A stretch of 64,000 nucleotides of DNA, taken from Ferrovaceae bacterium. GTDB lineage: Bacteria; Pseudomonadota; Gammaproteobacteria; Burkholderiales; Ferrovaceae. A program made the translations under genes and the position numbers. Where the stretch lies: contig DAICZS010000003.1 of the NCBI GenBank assembly GCA_027311025.1, positions 42,624 to 106,623 of the forward strand. Reading direction: 5' to 3'. The notes under the pieces are model-generated. The model was not told the DNA's origin. It saw only the letters and a program-made list of their open reading frames with translations, and did no database searches. This document shows, piece by piece, positions 1-11,285 of this stretch. Position 1 is the stretch's first letter. The number at the start of each line of letters is the position of its first letter.

Positions 1-2
1 CA

Positions 3-695
3 GACCCCAAAGGCCGCACGCTGCTGGATGTGGAAGCGGGGGTTGCGGCCCCCAAGGTGGCGCGCATGGCGGCCCGGCTGGGCCTGTCGGGCGCCGAATT
101 TCTGGCGGGCATTCCAGGAACCATGGGCGGCGCGCTGGCCATGAACGCCGGCTGCTACGGCGCAGAAACCTGGGATTTCGTGGCGTCGGTCACCACGCTG
201 GATCGCACTGGGCGCCTGCGTATTCGCACCCCAGCAGACTATGACATCGGTTACCGGCATGTGGCGCTGCGCGCTGCTGACGCGGTGGAGCGCCCCGGGG
301 CGGCAGGCCTGGCACCGCTGGAGCCAGAGCCGGAATGGTTTGTGGCCGCGCGTCTGGCCTTTCCTGCCGGCTCGCCAGAAGCCGCGCTGCAGCGCATCCG
401 CGAACTGCTGGCGCGACGCGTGGCCAGCCAGCCGTTGGGACAACCCAACGCGGGGTCGGTGTTCCGCAACCCCGATGGGGGACATGCGGCACAACTGATC
501 GAGGCGTGCGGCCTCAAGGGTACGCGCGTAGGCGCGGCCGAGGTGTCGCGCAAGCATGCCAATTTCATTGTCAACCTGGGCGGCGCCACGGCCCGGGATA
601 TCGAAACGCTGATCGGGCAGGTTCAGGCGCGCGTCTTGCAGGAACGCGGGGTGGCCCTGGTGACTGAAGTCCGGATTGTGGGGAAGGCTGCATGA
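3..695 (+). CDS. murB: UDP-N-acetylmuramate dehydrogenase (MurB), 5' end cut by window edge
   Basis: The frame is open from base 3, so the gene starts before the window; 230 codons remain of a family that is usually about 300-340 residues. MurB is the cytoplasmic FAD enzyme that reduces UDP-GlcNAc-enolpyruvate to UDP-MurNAc with NADPH in peptidoglycan precursor synthesis. Visible family marks are the FAD-binding stretch GIPGTMGGALAMNAGCYGAE, the NAGSVFRNP segment that carries the catalytic serine, and a C-terminal LVTEVRIVG with the conserved glutamate. It lies 18 bases before ftsQ in the division cluster. The missing N-terminus is an effect of the window, not a mutation. The ddl gene often found between murB and ftsQ in relatives is not here. 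Confidence 0.95.
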   Translation, partial: DPKGRTLLDVEAGVAAPKVARMAARLGLSGAEFLAGIPGTMGGALAMNAGCYGAETWDFVASVTTLDRTGRLRIRTPADYDIGYRHVALRAADAVERPGAAGLAPLEPEPEWFVAARLAFPAGSPEAALQRIRELLARRVASQPLGQPNAGSVFRNPDGGHAAQLIEACGLKGTRVGAAEVSRKHANFIVNLGGATARDIETLIGQVQARVLQERGVALVTEVRIVGKAA

Positions 696-713
696 GGCAA
701 GGGAGGGTTTGAC

Positions 714-1562
714 ATGGCTGTGTTGACGGTACCTGGATGGTTGACCTGGGGGCGGCGCGCCACGCGTTCGCAACGGGAACGCGAAGCGCCGGTGCGCGTG
801 GGTCGCCGACGCGGCGCTTCCATGGGAACGCGTCGTCGCGATGAACCCCAAACGGCGTTGCTGCCACCGCTGCGCCGCACGCTGCTGCTGGCCCTCAGGG
901 CCATGGGGGTTGGCCTGGTGCTGGCCCTGGTGCTGTCCCTGATGGGGTGGGTGGCACAGCGTCCCATGTTTCAAATCCAGCGCGCCGTGGTGAGCGGCGA
1001 CCTGCAGCAGGTGGACCGCGATCTCGTGGCCAAGCGTGCCCACGCCCTGCGTGGCAATTTCTTCACCGTCAACCTGGACGCTGCCGCGGCAGAATTGCGC
1101 GCCATTCCCTGGGTGCGCGCCATCAACATGCGCCGCTTGTGGCCCAACGGGCTCGAGGTGGAGGTGGAGGAGCAGCGCCCCCTGGCCCATTGGGGTGACG
1201 AGCAGTTGCTCAACACCTGGGGCGAAGTCTTCGTGGCGGATTATGCCGACGCCTTGCCCCGTTTTGACGGTCCTGCCGGAAGCGGCCCGGAAATGGCACG
1301 CGCGGCGCAACAGTTCAACCGCGAGCTTGCCCCCATCGGGCGCCAGGTGGAAGCGCTGGACCTGTCAGAGCGGCGGGCATGGACGCTGCGCCTGGACAAC
1401 GGTCTGACCCTGTCCCTCGGGCGCGACAACATTCACGAGCGCCTCACGCGCTTTGTCGGGGTGTACCCGCTCGTCTTCAAGGACGAAACCGCGCGCGGCG
1501 CATTGGTGGATTTGCGCTATCCCAGCGGGTTTGCCTTGCGCAGCGCCGGAGCACGAGGATAA
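714..1562 (+). CDS. ftsQ: Cell division protein FtsQ
   Basis: FtsQ is a single-pass inner-membrane protein of the divisome that links early and late division proteins through FtsB/FtsL. The 282-residue product has a long, strongly basic cytoplasmic tail (about residues 13-45), one hydrophobic helix at about 57-80, then a POTRA domain starting near residue 85 (FQIQRAVVSGDLQQV) and the FtsQ/DivIB domain with the usual WPNGLEVEVEEQRPLA segment. The start is the ATG preceded by a good ribosome site (GGGAGGG). It sits between murB and ftsA; the stop codon directly abuts the first possible ftsA start. The arginine-rich tail is longer than in E. coli FtsQ. Confidence 0.94.
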   Translation: MAVLTVPGWLTWGRRATRSQREREAPVRVGRRRGASMGTRRRDEPQTALLPPLRRTLLLALRAMGVGLVLALVLSLMGWVAQRPMFQIQRAVVSGDLQQVDRDLVAKRAHALRGNFFTVNLDAAAAELRAIPWVRAINMRRLWPNGLEVEVEEQRPLAHWGDEQLLNTWGEVFVADYADALPRFDGPAGSGPEMARAAQQFNRELAPIGRQVEALDLSERRAWTLRLDNGLTLSLGRDNIHERLTRFVGVYPLVFKDETARGALVDLRYPSGFALRSAGARG

Positions 1563-1568
1563 ATGTCC

Positions 1569-2813
1569 ATGATTCCAAAAAATCGAGACAACCGCAGCCT
1601 GATCGTCGCTCTCGATATCGGCACGTCCAAGATCGTGGTGATCGTGGCGGAGGCAGCGCCTGACGGCACCGGATTTGAGGTGATTGGTCTGGGGCAGCAC
1701 CCGTCGCGTGGCCTCAAGCGCGGGGTGGTGGTCAACATCGAATCTACCGTCAATTCCATCCAGCGCGCGCTGGAAGAAGCAGAGCTGATGGCCAACGTCA
1801 AGATTCGCGAAGTGATCACCGGCATTGCCGGCAGCCACGTGAAAAGCTTCAACTCCCATGGCATGGTGGCCATCAAGGACAAGGAAGTGGCGCCCATGGA
1901 CGTGGAGCGGGTGCTGGAGACGGCGCGTGCCGTGAGCATTCCCACCGACCAGCAGATCCTGCACATCCTCACCCAGGAATTCATCATCGATGGCCAGGAG
2001 GACGTGCGCGAGCCCGTGGGCATGAGCGGGGTGCGCCTGGAGGTCAAGGTCCACATTGTTACCGGCGCGGTTTCGGCAGCCCAGAACATCATGAAATGCG
2101 TGCGGCGCTGCGGTCTGGAAGTGCGCGACCTGATCCTGCAGCCGCTGGCCTCGGCCACGGCCGTGCTGACCGAGGACGAAAAGGATCTGGGGGTGTGCCT
2201 GGTGGACATTGGCGGGGGCACCACCGACCTTGCAGTATTTGTGCAGGGGGCCATTCGCCACACCGCGGTCATCCCCATTGCCGGGGACCAGATCACCAAC
2301 GACATCGCCATGGCGTTGCGCACCCCGACCGCCGCCGCCGAAGAAATCAAGATTGCCCATGGCTGTGCCCTGCGCCAGATGGCCGATGCCGACCAGCTGG
2401 TGGAAGTGCCGGGCGTGGGCGATCGCGGTCCGCGCCAGCTGTCGCGCCACACCCTGGCTGAGGTGATCGAGCCTCGCGTGGAAGAGCTCTTCACCCTGAT
2501 CCAGGCAGAGTTGCGTCGCAGCGGCTTCGAGGAGCTGCTCTCCTCGGGCATTGTGCTCACGGGCGGGACCAGCGCCATGAGCGGCATGCTGGAACTGGGT
2601 GAGGAAATATTTCATATGCCGGTTCGGGTGGGCGTGCCCAATTATCGGGGCGGCCTCTCTGAAGTGGTACGCAATCCCCGTTTTGCCACCGGCATGGGAT
2701 TGCTGATTTCGGGTTTTGAACAGCATCAGAAAGCGCAAGTGTCGCGTGCCAGCATCGGGTCACTCACACAACTGGTGGATCGCATGAAAAACTGGTTCAA
2801 GAGTGCGTTTTAA
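1569..2813 (+). CDS. ftsA: Cell division protein FtsA
   Basis: FtsA is the actin-like ATPase that anchors FtsZ filaments to the inner membrane. The actin-fold phosphate loops are visible (ALDIGTSKIVVIV near the N-terminus, VDIGGGTTDLAVF near residue 215), as is the adenosine motif GIVLTGGTSAMSGM, and the protein ends in an amphipathic membrane-targeting helix (LVDRMKNWFKSAF). The ORF track starts at ATG 1563, immediately after the ftsQ stop. The GAGGA site at 1555-1559 is only 3 bases from that ATG but 9 bases from the ATG at 1569, so I prefer 1569 (414 residues). The gene lies between ftsQ and ftsZ as in most proteobacteria. Confidence 0.95.
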   Translation: MIPKNRDNRSLIVALDIGTSKIVVIVAEAAPDGTGFEVIGLGQHPSRGLKRGVVVNIESTVNSIQRALEEAELMANVKIREVITGIAGSHVKSFNSHGMVAIKDKEVAPMDVERVLETARAVSIPTDQQILHILTQEFIIDGQEDVREPVGMSGVRLEVKVHIVTGAVSAAQNIMKCVRRCGLEVRDLILQPLASATAVLTEDEKDLGVCLVDIGGGTTDLAVFVQGAIRHTAVIPIAGDQITNDIAMALRTPTAAAEEIKIAHGCALRQMADADQLVEVPGVGDRGPRQLSRHTLAEVIEPRVEELFTLIQAELRRSGFEELLSSGIVLTGGTSAMSGMLELGEEIFHMPVRVGVPNYRGGLSEVVRNPRFATGMGLLISGFEQHQKAQVSRASIGSLTQLVDRMKNWFKSAF

Positions 2814-2824
2814 TTCGGTACTAT
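2796..2824 (+). promoter_or_regulatory. Possible ftsZ promoter
   Basis: TTCAAG and TACTAT are separated by 17 bases and overlap the end of ftsA. Each hexamer is only a moderate match to the sigma-70 consensus. Several ftsZ promoters are known inside and after ftsA in other proteobacteria, which makes the position sensible, but the call is weak. Confidence 0.25.
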
Positions 2825-2853
2825 TCGTTCTGTCGGGAAGGAGAAAATTGAAC

Positions 2854-4008
2854 ATGCCAAATTTTGAAATTCAGGAAAGCGAAGCCCTCGATGCCGTGAT
2901 CAAGGTGGTCGGGGTAGGGGGCTGTGGCGGCAACGCAGTGGAGCATATGGTGACACGCGGCGTTTCCGGTGTGGAATTCATTGCCATGAATACCGACAGT
3001 CAGGCGTTGAAGCGCAGCAAGGCTGACAAACTGCTGCAGCTGGGCGGGGCCATGACCAAGGGACTGGGCGCCGGGGCCAACCCCGAAGTCGGTCGCCAGG
3101 CGGCGCTGGCTGATCGCGAGCGCATTGCTGAAATGATTTCCGGAGCCGACATGTTGTTCATCACCGCCGGCATGGGCGGGGGAACGGGCACCGGGGCGGC
3201 CCCGGTGGTGGCCCAGATCGCGCGCGAGCAGGGCATTCTCACTGTCGCGGTGGTCACCAAGCCGTTCAGTTTCGAAGGCCGGCGCATGAAGACGGCACAG
3301 GAGGGCGTTGAAGCCCTGTCCGAATATGTGGACTCCCTCATCATCATCCCCAACGAAAAACTGATGAGCGTGCTGGGCGATGACGTGGGCATGCTGGAAG
3401 CCTACCAGGCTGCCAATGACGTGTTGCAGGGTGCGGTGGCGGGCATTGCCGAAGTCATCAATTGCCCCGGGCTCGTCAACGTGGACTTTGCCGACGTGAA
3501 GACGGTCATGTCCGAAATGGGCGTGGCCATGATGGGCTCTTCCATGGCTTCTGGCATCGACCGCGCGCACGTGGCGGCGCAACAGGCCATCGCCAGCCCC
3601 TTGCTGGAAGACGTCAACCTCACCGGGGCACGGGGCGTGCTGGTTAACATCACCGCAAGCCAGGGCATGAAGTTGAAGGAAGTGCACGATGTCATGAACA
3701 CCATTCGCTCCTTCACGGCTGAAGACGCCACGGTCATTTTTGGCAGTGTCGTGGACGAGACCATGGGCGACGCGTTGCGTGTCACCATCGTGGCTACCGG
3801 TTTGGGCCAGCCCGTCAAGCGGGCGCAGCCCCAGCCGCTGATGGTGGTGCGTACCGGAACGGATAACGCCCCCCTGGAAGTGGATTACGATTCCCTGGAC
3901 CAACCGGCGGTCATGCGTCGCGGACGCAATACCATGGTCGAGGCCATGCGCGACAACGGCATGGATCTGCTCGACATCCCCGCTTTCCTGCGCAAGCAGG
4001 CTGACTGA
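2854..4008 (+). CDS. ftsZ: Cell division protein FtsZ
   Basis: FtsZ is the tubulin-like GTPase that forms the division ring. The ORF track begins 17 codons too early. The true start is the ATG at 2854, which follows a GGAAGGAGA ribosome site and gives the typical N-terminus MPNFEIQESEA and 384 residues. The tubulin signature GGGTGTGAAPVVA, the N-terminal nucleotide loop VVGVGGCGGNAVEHM and the T7-loop region are intact. The last residues, LLDIPAFLRKQAD, are the conserved tail that FtsA and ZipA bind, and both partners are encoded in this window. It follows ftsA after 40 bases and precedes lpxC, the usual end of the dcw cluster. Confidence 0.97.
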   Translation: MPNFEIQESEALDAVIKVVGVGGCGGNAVEHMVTRGVSGVEFIAMNTDSQALKRSKADKLLQLGGAMTKGLGAGANPEVGRQAALADRERIAEMISGADMLFITAGMGGGTGTGAAPVVAQIAREQGILTVAVVTKPFSFEGRRMKTAQEGVEALSEYVDSLIIIPNEKLMSVLGDDVGMLEAYQAANDVLQGAVAGIAEVINCPGLVNVDFADVKTVMSEMGVAMMGSSMASGIDRAHVAAQQAIASPLLEDVNLTGARGVLVNITASQGMKLKEVHDVMNTIRSFTAEDATVIFGSVVDETMGDALRVTIVATGLGQPVKRAQPQPLMVVRTGTDNAPLEVDYDSLDQPAVMRRGRNTMVEAMRDNGMDLLDIPAFLRKQAD

Positions 4009-4039
4009 GGGGCGCGGGGAAGGATCAGGGTTTTTAGCC

Positions 4040-4045
4040 TATAAT
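4040..4045 (+). promoter_or_regulatory. Perfect -10 box (TATAAT) just before lpxC
   Basis: A consensus TATAAT lies in the ftsZ-lpxC gap, exactly 7 bases before the preferred lpxC ATG at 4053. No convincing -35 hexamer is visible 16-18 bases upstream. If active, transcription would begin at or within a base of the start codon and yield a nearly leaderless message. Confidence 0.45.
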
Positions 4046-4052
4046 GGCGGAT

Positions 4053-4976
4053 ATGTTGAAACAACGTACTTTGAAGACTGCCGTTCAGACCACGGGCGTC
4101 GGGCTGCATACCGGCGTCAAGGTGGTGTTGAACATCCGTCCCGCTCCGGTGGACAACGGGATCGTGTTCGTGCGTTCCGATTTGCCAGGCGCACCGGCTG
4201 TCGCGGCTCTGGCAGGAAACGTCACGGATACCCGCCTATCCACGCTCATCGAGGCCCATGGTGCCCGCGTCAGCACCATCGAGCACCTCATGTCGGCCTT
4301 TTCGGGGTTGGGGGTGGATAACGCCTTCGTAGACGTATCCGGTCCCGAGGTGCCCATCCTGGATGGCAGTTCGGCCCCCTTCATCTTTCTCATGCAGTCG
4401 GTAGGCCTCGTCGAGCAGTCTGCGCCCAAGCGTTACATCCGGGTCTTGAAACCCCTGGAGGTCACGCAGGGTGACAAGGTGGCGCGTTTCGAGCCGTACA
4501 ACGGTTTTCGCATCACTTACGAAGGACAGTTCAACCACCCCGCCTTCGACAAGACCGGTTCCTCGGTCACGGTGGATTTTGCCGACACGTCCTATGCGCG
4601 CGAAGTGTCCCGGGCCCGCACGTTCGGTTTCACGCAGGATGTGGAAATGCTGCGCTCCCAGGGCCTTGCCCTCGGGGGCAGTCTTGAAAACGCCATCGTG
4701 ATGGACGAGTTTCGGGTGCTCAACGCCGACGGCCTGCGTTATGCCGACGAATTCCTGCGCCATAAGATCCTGGATGCCGTGGGCGATCTCTACCTGCTAG
4801 GACATCCCCTCATCGGCGCTTTCCTGGGCCATAAATCAGGCCACGCCCTCAACAACGTTGCTGCACGGGCCTTGCTGGCCGACACCAGCGCCTGGGCCTG
4901 GGCCAGCTTTGCGGCGGGCGATCCCCTGCCTTCTGCATTCATCGAACCCCTGCCGCAAACCCAGCCGGCATTCTGA
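4053..4976 (+). CDS. lpxC: UDP-3-O-acyl-N-acetylglucosamine deacetylase (LpxC)
   Basis: LpxC is the zinc deacetylase that performs the committed step of lipid A synthesis in the cytoplasm. The zinc ligands are visible: the histidine in [19 protein letters not shown], and the histidine and aspartate in [14 protein letters not shown]. The catalytic histidine sits in [10 protein letters not shown]. The ORF track starts at ATG 4044, but the family begins M-(I/L)-KQRTLK, so ATG 4053 is preferred (307 residues). It is 44 bases after ftsZ and could be read from that operon or from the TATAAT at 4040. It converges on dciA with a 10-base gap and no visible terminator. Confidence 0.96.
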   Translation: MLKQRTLKTAVQTTGVGLHTGVKVVLNIRPAPVDNGIVFVRSDLPGAPAVAALAGNVTDTRLSTLIEAHGARVSTIEHLMSAFSGLGVDNAFVDVSGPEVPILDGSSAPFIFLMQSVGLVEQSAPKRYIRVLKPLEVTQGDKVARFEPYNGFRITYEGQFNHPAFDKTGSSVTVDFADTSYAREVSRARTFGFTQDVEMLRSQGLALGGSLENAIVMDEFRVLNADGLRYADEFLRHKILDAVGDLYLLGHPLIGAFLGHKSGHALNNVAARALLADTSAWAWASFAAGDPLPSAFIEPLPQTQPAF

Positions 4977-4986
4977 CCTGACCTGA

Positions 4987-5418
4987 TTAGCGTTTTCGGG
5001 CTTCCAGCAGGTGCTCCACGGCCGTTTTGAGCGGCCCGGGCGCCAGTGTTTCGGCCAGGGCTTCGAAATGGCGCAGCGTTTCGGGCGAGAGCGGCTGTGC
5101 CGGGCGCACGCGCGCGGTGGGGCGGTTTGTCGAGGGGACCACCTGCAGGCGCAGGGCCGAGAGTTCGGGTTGCACCTGGGCGATGGCCCGCGACAGGGAG
5201 GGCGCCAGCTGGCGCAGCTTGGCTGCCACGGCACTGCTTTCCGTTTCCACCACGAGGCGACAGCCCTCCACCCCGACGACACGGGCATAGGGGCGCAGGC
5301 TGGCTGGCAGGGCGGCCTGCCAGGCCTGTTGCAGGGCAGTCAGCGACTGCACCCGGGACTGCAGGGCGCCAAAGGCCTGGTCTGCGTTCAGTATCTCTTG
5401 CAGGGCGCGGGTACTCAT
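4987..5418 (-). CDS. dciA: DciA-family protein (DUF721)
   Basis: This 143-residue protein matches the DUF721/DciA family, which in bacteria lacking DnaC helps load the replicative helicase DnaB. It shows the family layout: a short N-terminal helical part, a compact KH-like core with [27 protein letters not shown], then a tail containing proline and arginine. The gene lies between lpxC and secA, as in many proteobacteria, and reads away from secA. The two genes share a 77-base gap that must hold both promoters. The family call rests on the core pattern and the neighbourhood; the role in replication is known for the family and is inferred here. Confidence 0.8.
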   Translation of the reverse strand: MSTRALQEILNADQAFGALQSRVQSLTALQQAWQAALPASLRPYARVVGVEGCRLVVETESSAVAAKLRQLAPSLSRAIAQVQPELSALRLQVVPSTNRPTARVRPAQPLSPETLRHFEALAETLAPGPLKTAVEHLLEARKR

Positions 5419-5457
5419 GGGGCCATTCTATCAGGAGCAGGTTCCGGGCCCGTACTC

Positions 5458-5466
5458 TGGTAAAAT
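5458..5466 (+). promoter_or_regulatory. Extended -10 element for secA
   Basis: TGGTAAAAT in the dciA-secA gap has the TGn extension plus a five-of-six -10 hexamer. No good -35 is seen, which an extended -10 can tolerate. Transcription would start near 5473, giving a leader of about 23 bases that is pyrimidine-rich and has no ribosome site. Confidence 0.45.
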
Positions 5467-5495
5467 CGTTTCTTTTGCTTGCCGGCCCCCTCGTC

Positions 5496-8219
<2,724 letters not shown>

Positions 8220-8228
8220 GGAAATCCT

Positions 8229-9428
8229 GTGTCGCAACTTCATCCCGTGCCCGGCGTGTTGTTAGGTCCTGTGGCTGCCGGCATTCGCAAGGCGCAACGC
8301 CGCGACCTCCTGCTCATCACCTTGCCGCCGGATAGCCGGGTTGGCGCCGTATTCACGCAAAATCGTTTTTGTGCCGCGCCGGTGCAGGTCTGTCGCGAGC
8401 ACCTCAAGCGCGCCGCGCCGCGCGCGCTCATCATCAACACCGGCTGCGCCAATGCCGGCACCGGCCAGCCAGGACTGGAAGATGCGCGCGCCACCTGTGT
8501 TGCCGTGGGCGAGGCGCTGGGCATTGCCCCCGAGCGCGTGCTGCCTTTTTCCACGGGCGTGATTCTGGAGCGCCTGCCCATGGAACGCCTGCTGGCTGGC
8601 ATTGCCCCTGCGCAGCTTGCCCTGCAGGCTGACCAGTGGTCCGCCGCCGCAGAAGCCATCATGACCACGGACACGGTGGCAAAGGCCGCTTCGCGGCAGA
8701 TCACCCTGCATGGCCAGACGGTCACGGTGACCGGCATCTCCAAGGGGGCTGGCATGATTCGCCCCAACATGGCCACCATGCTGGGTTTTGTCGCCACCGA
8801 TGCGGCCATCAGCGCCGAGCTGTTGCAAACGCTGACTGAAGACGCGGCAGACCATTCCTTTAATCGCATCACCGTGGATGGCGATACCTCCACCAATGAC
8901 GCCTTCGTGGTGATGGCCACTGGCGTGGCCCGCCACCCCGAAATCACTGCCGCCGACAGCGCCGCGTATCGCGCCCTGCGCGAAGCCATCGTGGGCGTGT
9001 CCACGGAGCTGGCCCAGGCCATCGTGCGCGATGGCGAAGGGGCTACCAAGTTCATCACCGTGCGTGTGGAAGCAGGGCGTGACGAAGCGGAGTGCCTCAA
9101 GGTGGCTTATGCCATCAGCCACTCGCCGCTGGTCAAGACCGCGTTCTTTGCCTCCGATCCCAATCTCGGGCGCATCCTTGCGGCCATTGGCTACGCCGGC
9201 ATTGATGACCTCGACGTGACGGGCCTGCGCCTGTACCTTGACGACGTGCTGGTCTCCGAGCAGGGCGGGCGTGCCGCTTCCTACCAGGAGGCAGACGGAC
9301 AGCGCGTCATGAAGCAGCCCGACATCACCATCCGCGTCCTGCTGGGCCGGGGAGAAGCCAGTGCCACCGTGTGGACCTGCGATTTCTCCTACGATTATGT
9401 GCGCATCAACGCCGACTATCGCAGCTAG
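8229..9428 (+). CDS. argJ: Bifunctional glutamate N-acetyltransferase / amino-acid acetyltransferase (ArgJ)
   Basis: ArgJ recycles the acetyl group from N-acetylornithine to glutamate in arginine synthesis, and bifunctional forms also make N-acetylglutamate from acetyl-CoA. The 399-residue precursor carries the self-cleavage site NMATMLGF near residue 183, where the threonine becomes the catalytic N-terminus of the beta chain. The start is a GTG placed 5 bases after GAGGAAA, which overlaps the secA stop. Sequence alone does not settle whether it is mono- or bifunctional. It appears to be co-transcribed with secA upstream and with the DUF815 ATPase and Nudix-ThiE genes downstream. Confidence 0.93.
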   Translation: MSQLHPVPGVLLGPVAAGIRKAQRRDLLLITLPPDSRVGAVFTQNRFCAAPVQVCREHLKRAAPRALIINTGCANAGTGQPGLEDARATCVAVGEALGIAPERVLPFSTGVILERLPMERLLAGIAPAQLALQADQWSAAAEAIMTTDTVAKAASRQITLHGQTVTVTGISKGAGMIRPNMATMLGFVATDAAISAELLQTLTEDAADHSFNRITVDGDTSTNDAFVVMATGVARHPEITAADSAAYRALREAIVGVSTELAQAIVRDGEGATKFITVRVEAGRDEAECLKVAYAISHSPLVKTAFFASDPNLGRILAAIGYAGIDDLDVTGLRLYLDDVLVSEQGGRAASYQEADGQRVMKQPDITIRVLLGRGEASATVWTCDFSYDYVRINADYRS

Positions 9429-9439
9429 CCGCCAGGATC

Positions 9440-10312
9440 ATGGACGCTGATGCCATCCAGCAGTTGATTGCCCGGGCCGAGGCCTTGCTGATGCGCCTGG
9501 AAGCCTGGGTGCCGGGCGTGCCTCCCGCAGCCCCTGACTGGAATGCCGCCCTGGCCTGGCGCTGGCGCCGTCGCGGCAGTAATGGCTGGTTGCAGGCAGT
9601 GCCCCGGCCGCACCTGATCCGTCTGACTGACCTCAAGGACATCGATGCGCAAAAATCACGCGTCGTCGAGAATACGCGACAGTTTGTGGCCGGACACCCC
9701 GCCAACAACGTGCTGCTCACCGGTGCGCGCGGTACGGGCAAGTCGTCGCTGATCAAGGCCCTGCTCACGGAGTTTTCGGGCCAGGGGCTGCGCGTCATTG
9801 AGATCGACAAGGACCATCTGGTGGATCTGCCCGATGTGGTGGAACAGATCACCGGGCGCCCCGAGCGGTTCATCATTTTTTGTGACGACCTCTCCTTCGA
9901 GTCGGGCGAGGCGCACTACAAGGCCCTCAAGACCGTGCTGGACGGCTCGCTCGCCATGCCCTCTGAAAACGTGCTGGTGTACGCCACCAGCAACCGGCGC
10001 CATCTCATGCCGGAATATTTCTCGGAGAACAGCGAGACGCGTCATGTGGATGGTGAAATCCATCCGGGTGAAACGGTGGAAGAAAAAATTTCCCTGTCAG
10101 ACCGCTTTGGCTTGTGGGTGTCTTTCCATGCCTTCGACCAGGACGCCTACCTCGAGATTGCGGCCCATTGGGTACACACGCTGGGGGGCACGCTGCCAGA
10201 TGCCGAGGCCTTTCGCCGCGAAGCACTGCAGTGGGCCCTGATGCGCAGCTCGCGCAGCGGCCGCTCGGCCTGGCATTTTGCCCGTCACTGGGTGGGCCGC
10301 CAGGGGGGCTGA
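9440..10312 (+). CDS. DUF815 family P-loop ATPase
   Basis: This is an AAA-like ATPase of unknown role in the DUF815 family. The ORF track starts 23 codons early inside argJ; ATG 9440 follows a weak AGGA and gives 290 residues. A Walker A GARGTGKSS lies at about residues 95-103 and a Walker B FIIFCDDLSF at about 142-150. These are followed by the family segment VLVYATSNRRHLMPEYFSEN, which holds a sensor-like Asn, and a late arginine region near SLSDRFGLW. An N-terminal helical stretch of about 60 residues precedes the ATPase fold. It sits tightly between argJ and the Nudix-ThiE gene. No substrate can be assigned. Confidence 0.85.
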   Translation: MDADAIQQLIARAEALLMRLEAWVPGVPPAAPDWNAALAWRWRRRGSNGWLQAVPRPHLIRLTDLKDIDAQKSRVVENTRQFVAGHPANNVLLTGARGTGKSSLIKALLTEFSGQGLRVIEIDKDHLVDLPDVVEQITGRPERFIIFCDDLSFESGEAHYKALKTVLDGSLAMPSENVLVYATSNRRHLMPEYFSENSETRHVDGEIHPGETVEEKISLSDRFGLWVSFHAFDQDAYLEIAAHWVHTLGGTLPDAEAFRREALQWALMRSSRSGRSAWHFARHWVGRQGG

Positions 10313-10319
10313 CGCACCG

Positions 10320-11285
10320 ATGAATCGCGTGGACGTGGTGGTGGCGGTGCTGATTGATCGCCAGGGGCACTACCTGCTGGCCCAACGCCCCAAGGACAAG
10401 GTGTACGCGGGTTACTGGGAATTTCCTGGCGGCAAGGTGGAGCCTGGCGAAACCCTGCGTGCGGCCCTGGTGCGCGAAATTCGCGAAGAGCTGGGCGTGG
10501 AGATTCGCGATGCCCTGCCCTGGATCACCCGCCGCTTCGACTATCCCCACGCCCGGGTGCGCCTGCACCTGTTTCGGGTGACGCAGTGGGCGGGCCAACC
10601 CCAACCGCTGGAAGACCAGCAACTGGCCTGGCAGGGCCTGGGTTGCGAGCCGGTCAGCCCGATGCTGCCAGCCAACGCGCCCATCCTGCAGGCGCTCGAA
10701 CTGCCCACCGTCTATGGCGTCACCCATGCCGCCGACATGGGCGAACCCGCCTTCCTGGAAGCGCTGGAACGCGCCTTCTATCGTGGCCTGCGTCTTGTGC
10801 AACTGCGCGAAAAGGATCTGCCCGCCGAGCTGCTGCACAAGCTTGCCGAAAAGGTGGTGCACGCCGCGCGCGCCTGGCAGGCCCGGGTACTGATCAACGG
10901 CCAGGTGGACGTGGCACGCGCTGTGGGGGCCGCGGGGGTGCACCTGACGGCGCACCAGCTGGCTGGCCTGTCCGCGCGCCCCGACCTGCCGCTCGTGGCG
11001 GCCTCCTGTCACGGCGCGGAAGATCTGCGGCGCGCCGAGGCGCTGGGGCTCGATTTTGTGGTGTTGGGACCGGTGGCGCCCACGGCATCGCATCCGGATG
11101 CCGTTCCCCTGGGCTTTGAGGCGCTGGCACGCCTCGTGGCGGATTGCAGCGTGCCCGTGCTGGGCATTGGCGGACTGGGTCTTTCCGACCTCGAGGCTGC
11201 CTGGCGGTCGGGTGCGCACGGCATTGCCTCCATGCGCGCCATCTGGGAAGGCGAGGCCCCGATTCCCAATCGCTTCAGGGCTTAA
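10320..11285 (+). CDS. Nudix hydrolase fused to a ThiE/TenI-like domain
   Basis: The N-terminal half is a MutT-type Nudix hydrolase with a full Nudix box (GGKVEPGETLRAALVREIRE then ELGV, about residues 37-60), the kind that removes oxidised dGTP. The C-terminal half (about 130-321) has the thiamine-phosphate-synthase barrel pattern with RLVQLREKDL, GVHLTAHQL, VLGPVAPTASHP and VLGIGGLGLSDL. The usual ThiE IND..D metal/phosphate region reads LINGQVD and the usual HLGQ(E/S)D reads HLTAHQ, so thiamine phosphate synthase activity is doubtful. The start is ATG 10320, 7 bases after the upstream stop and behind GGGGGG; the longer ORF-track start is not needed. It converges on lpxL with both TAA stops in one TTAA. 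Confidence 0.88.
   Translation: MNRVDVVVAVLIDRQGHYLLAQRPKDKVYAGYWEFPGGKVEPGETLRAALVREIREELGVEIRDALPWITRRFDYPHARVRLHLFRVTQWAGQPQPLEDQQLAWQGLGCEPVSPMLPANAPILQALELPTVYGVTHAADMGEPAFLEALERAFYRGLRLVQLREKDLPAELLHKLAEKVVHAARAWQARVLINGQVDVARAVGAAGVHLTAHQLAGLSARPDLPLVAASCHGAEDLRRAEALGLDFVVLGPVAPTASHPDAVPLGFEALARLVADCSVPVLGIGGLGLSDLEAAWRSGAHGIASMRAIWEGEAPIPNRFRA

Noticed and set aside
1-29. murB as a truncated pseudogene
   Set aside because: The frame is open to the window edge, so the missing start is a window effect.
4977-4986. Intrinsic terminator between lpxC and dciA
   Set aside because: The gap is only 10 bases and has no stem with a U-run; no convincing intrinsic terminator was seen at any gene end in the window.
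5046-5495. 150-residue N-terminal extension of SecA in the ORF track
   Set aside because: It is read through the antisense strand of dciA; the SecA family starts at the ATG at 5496.
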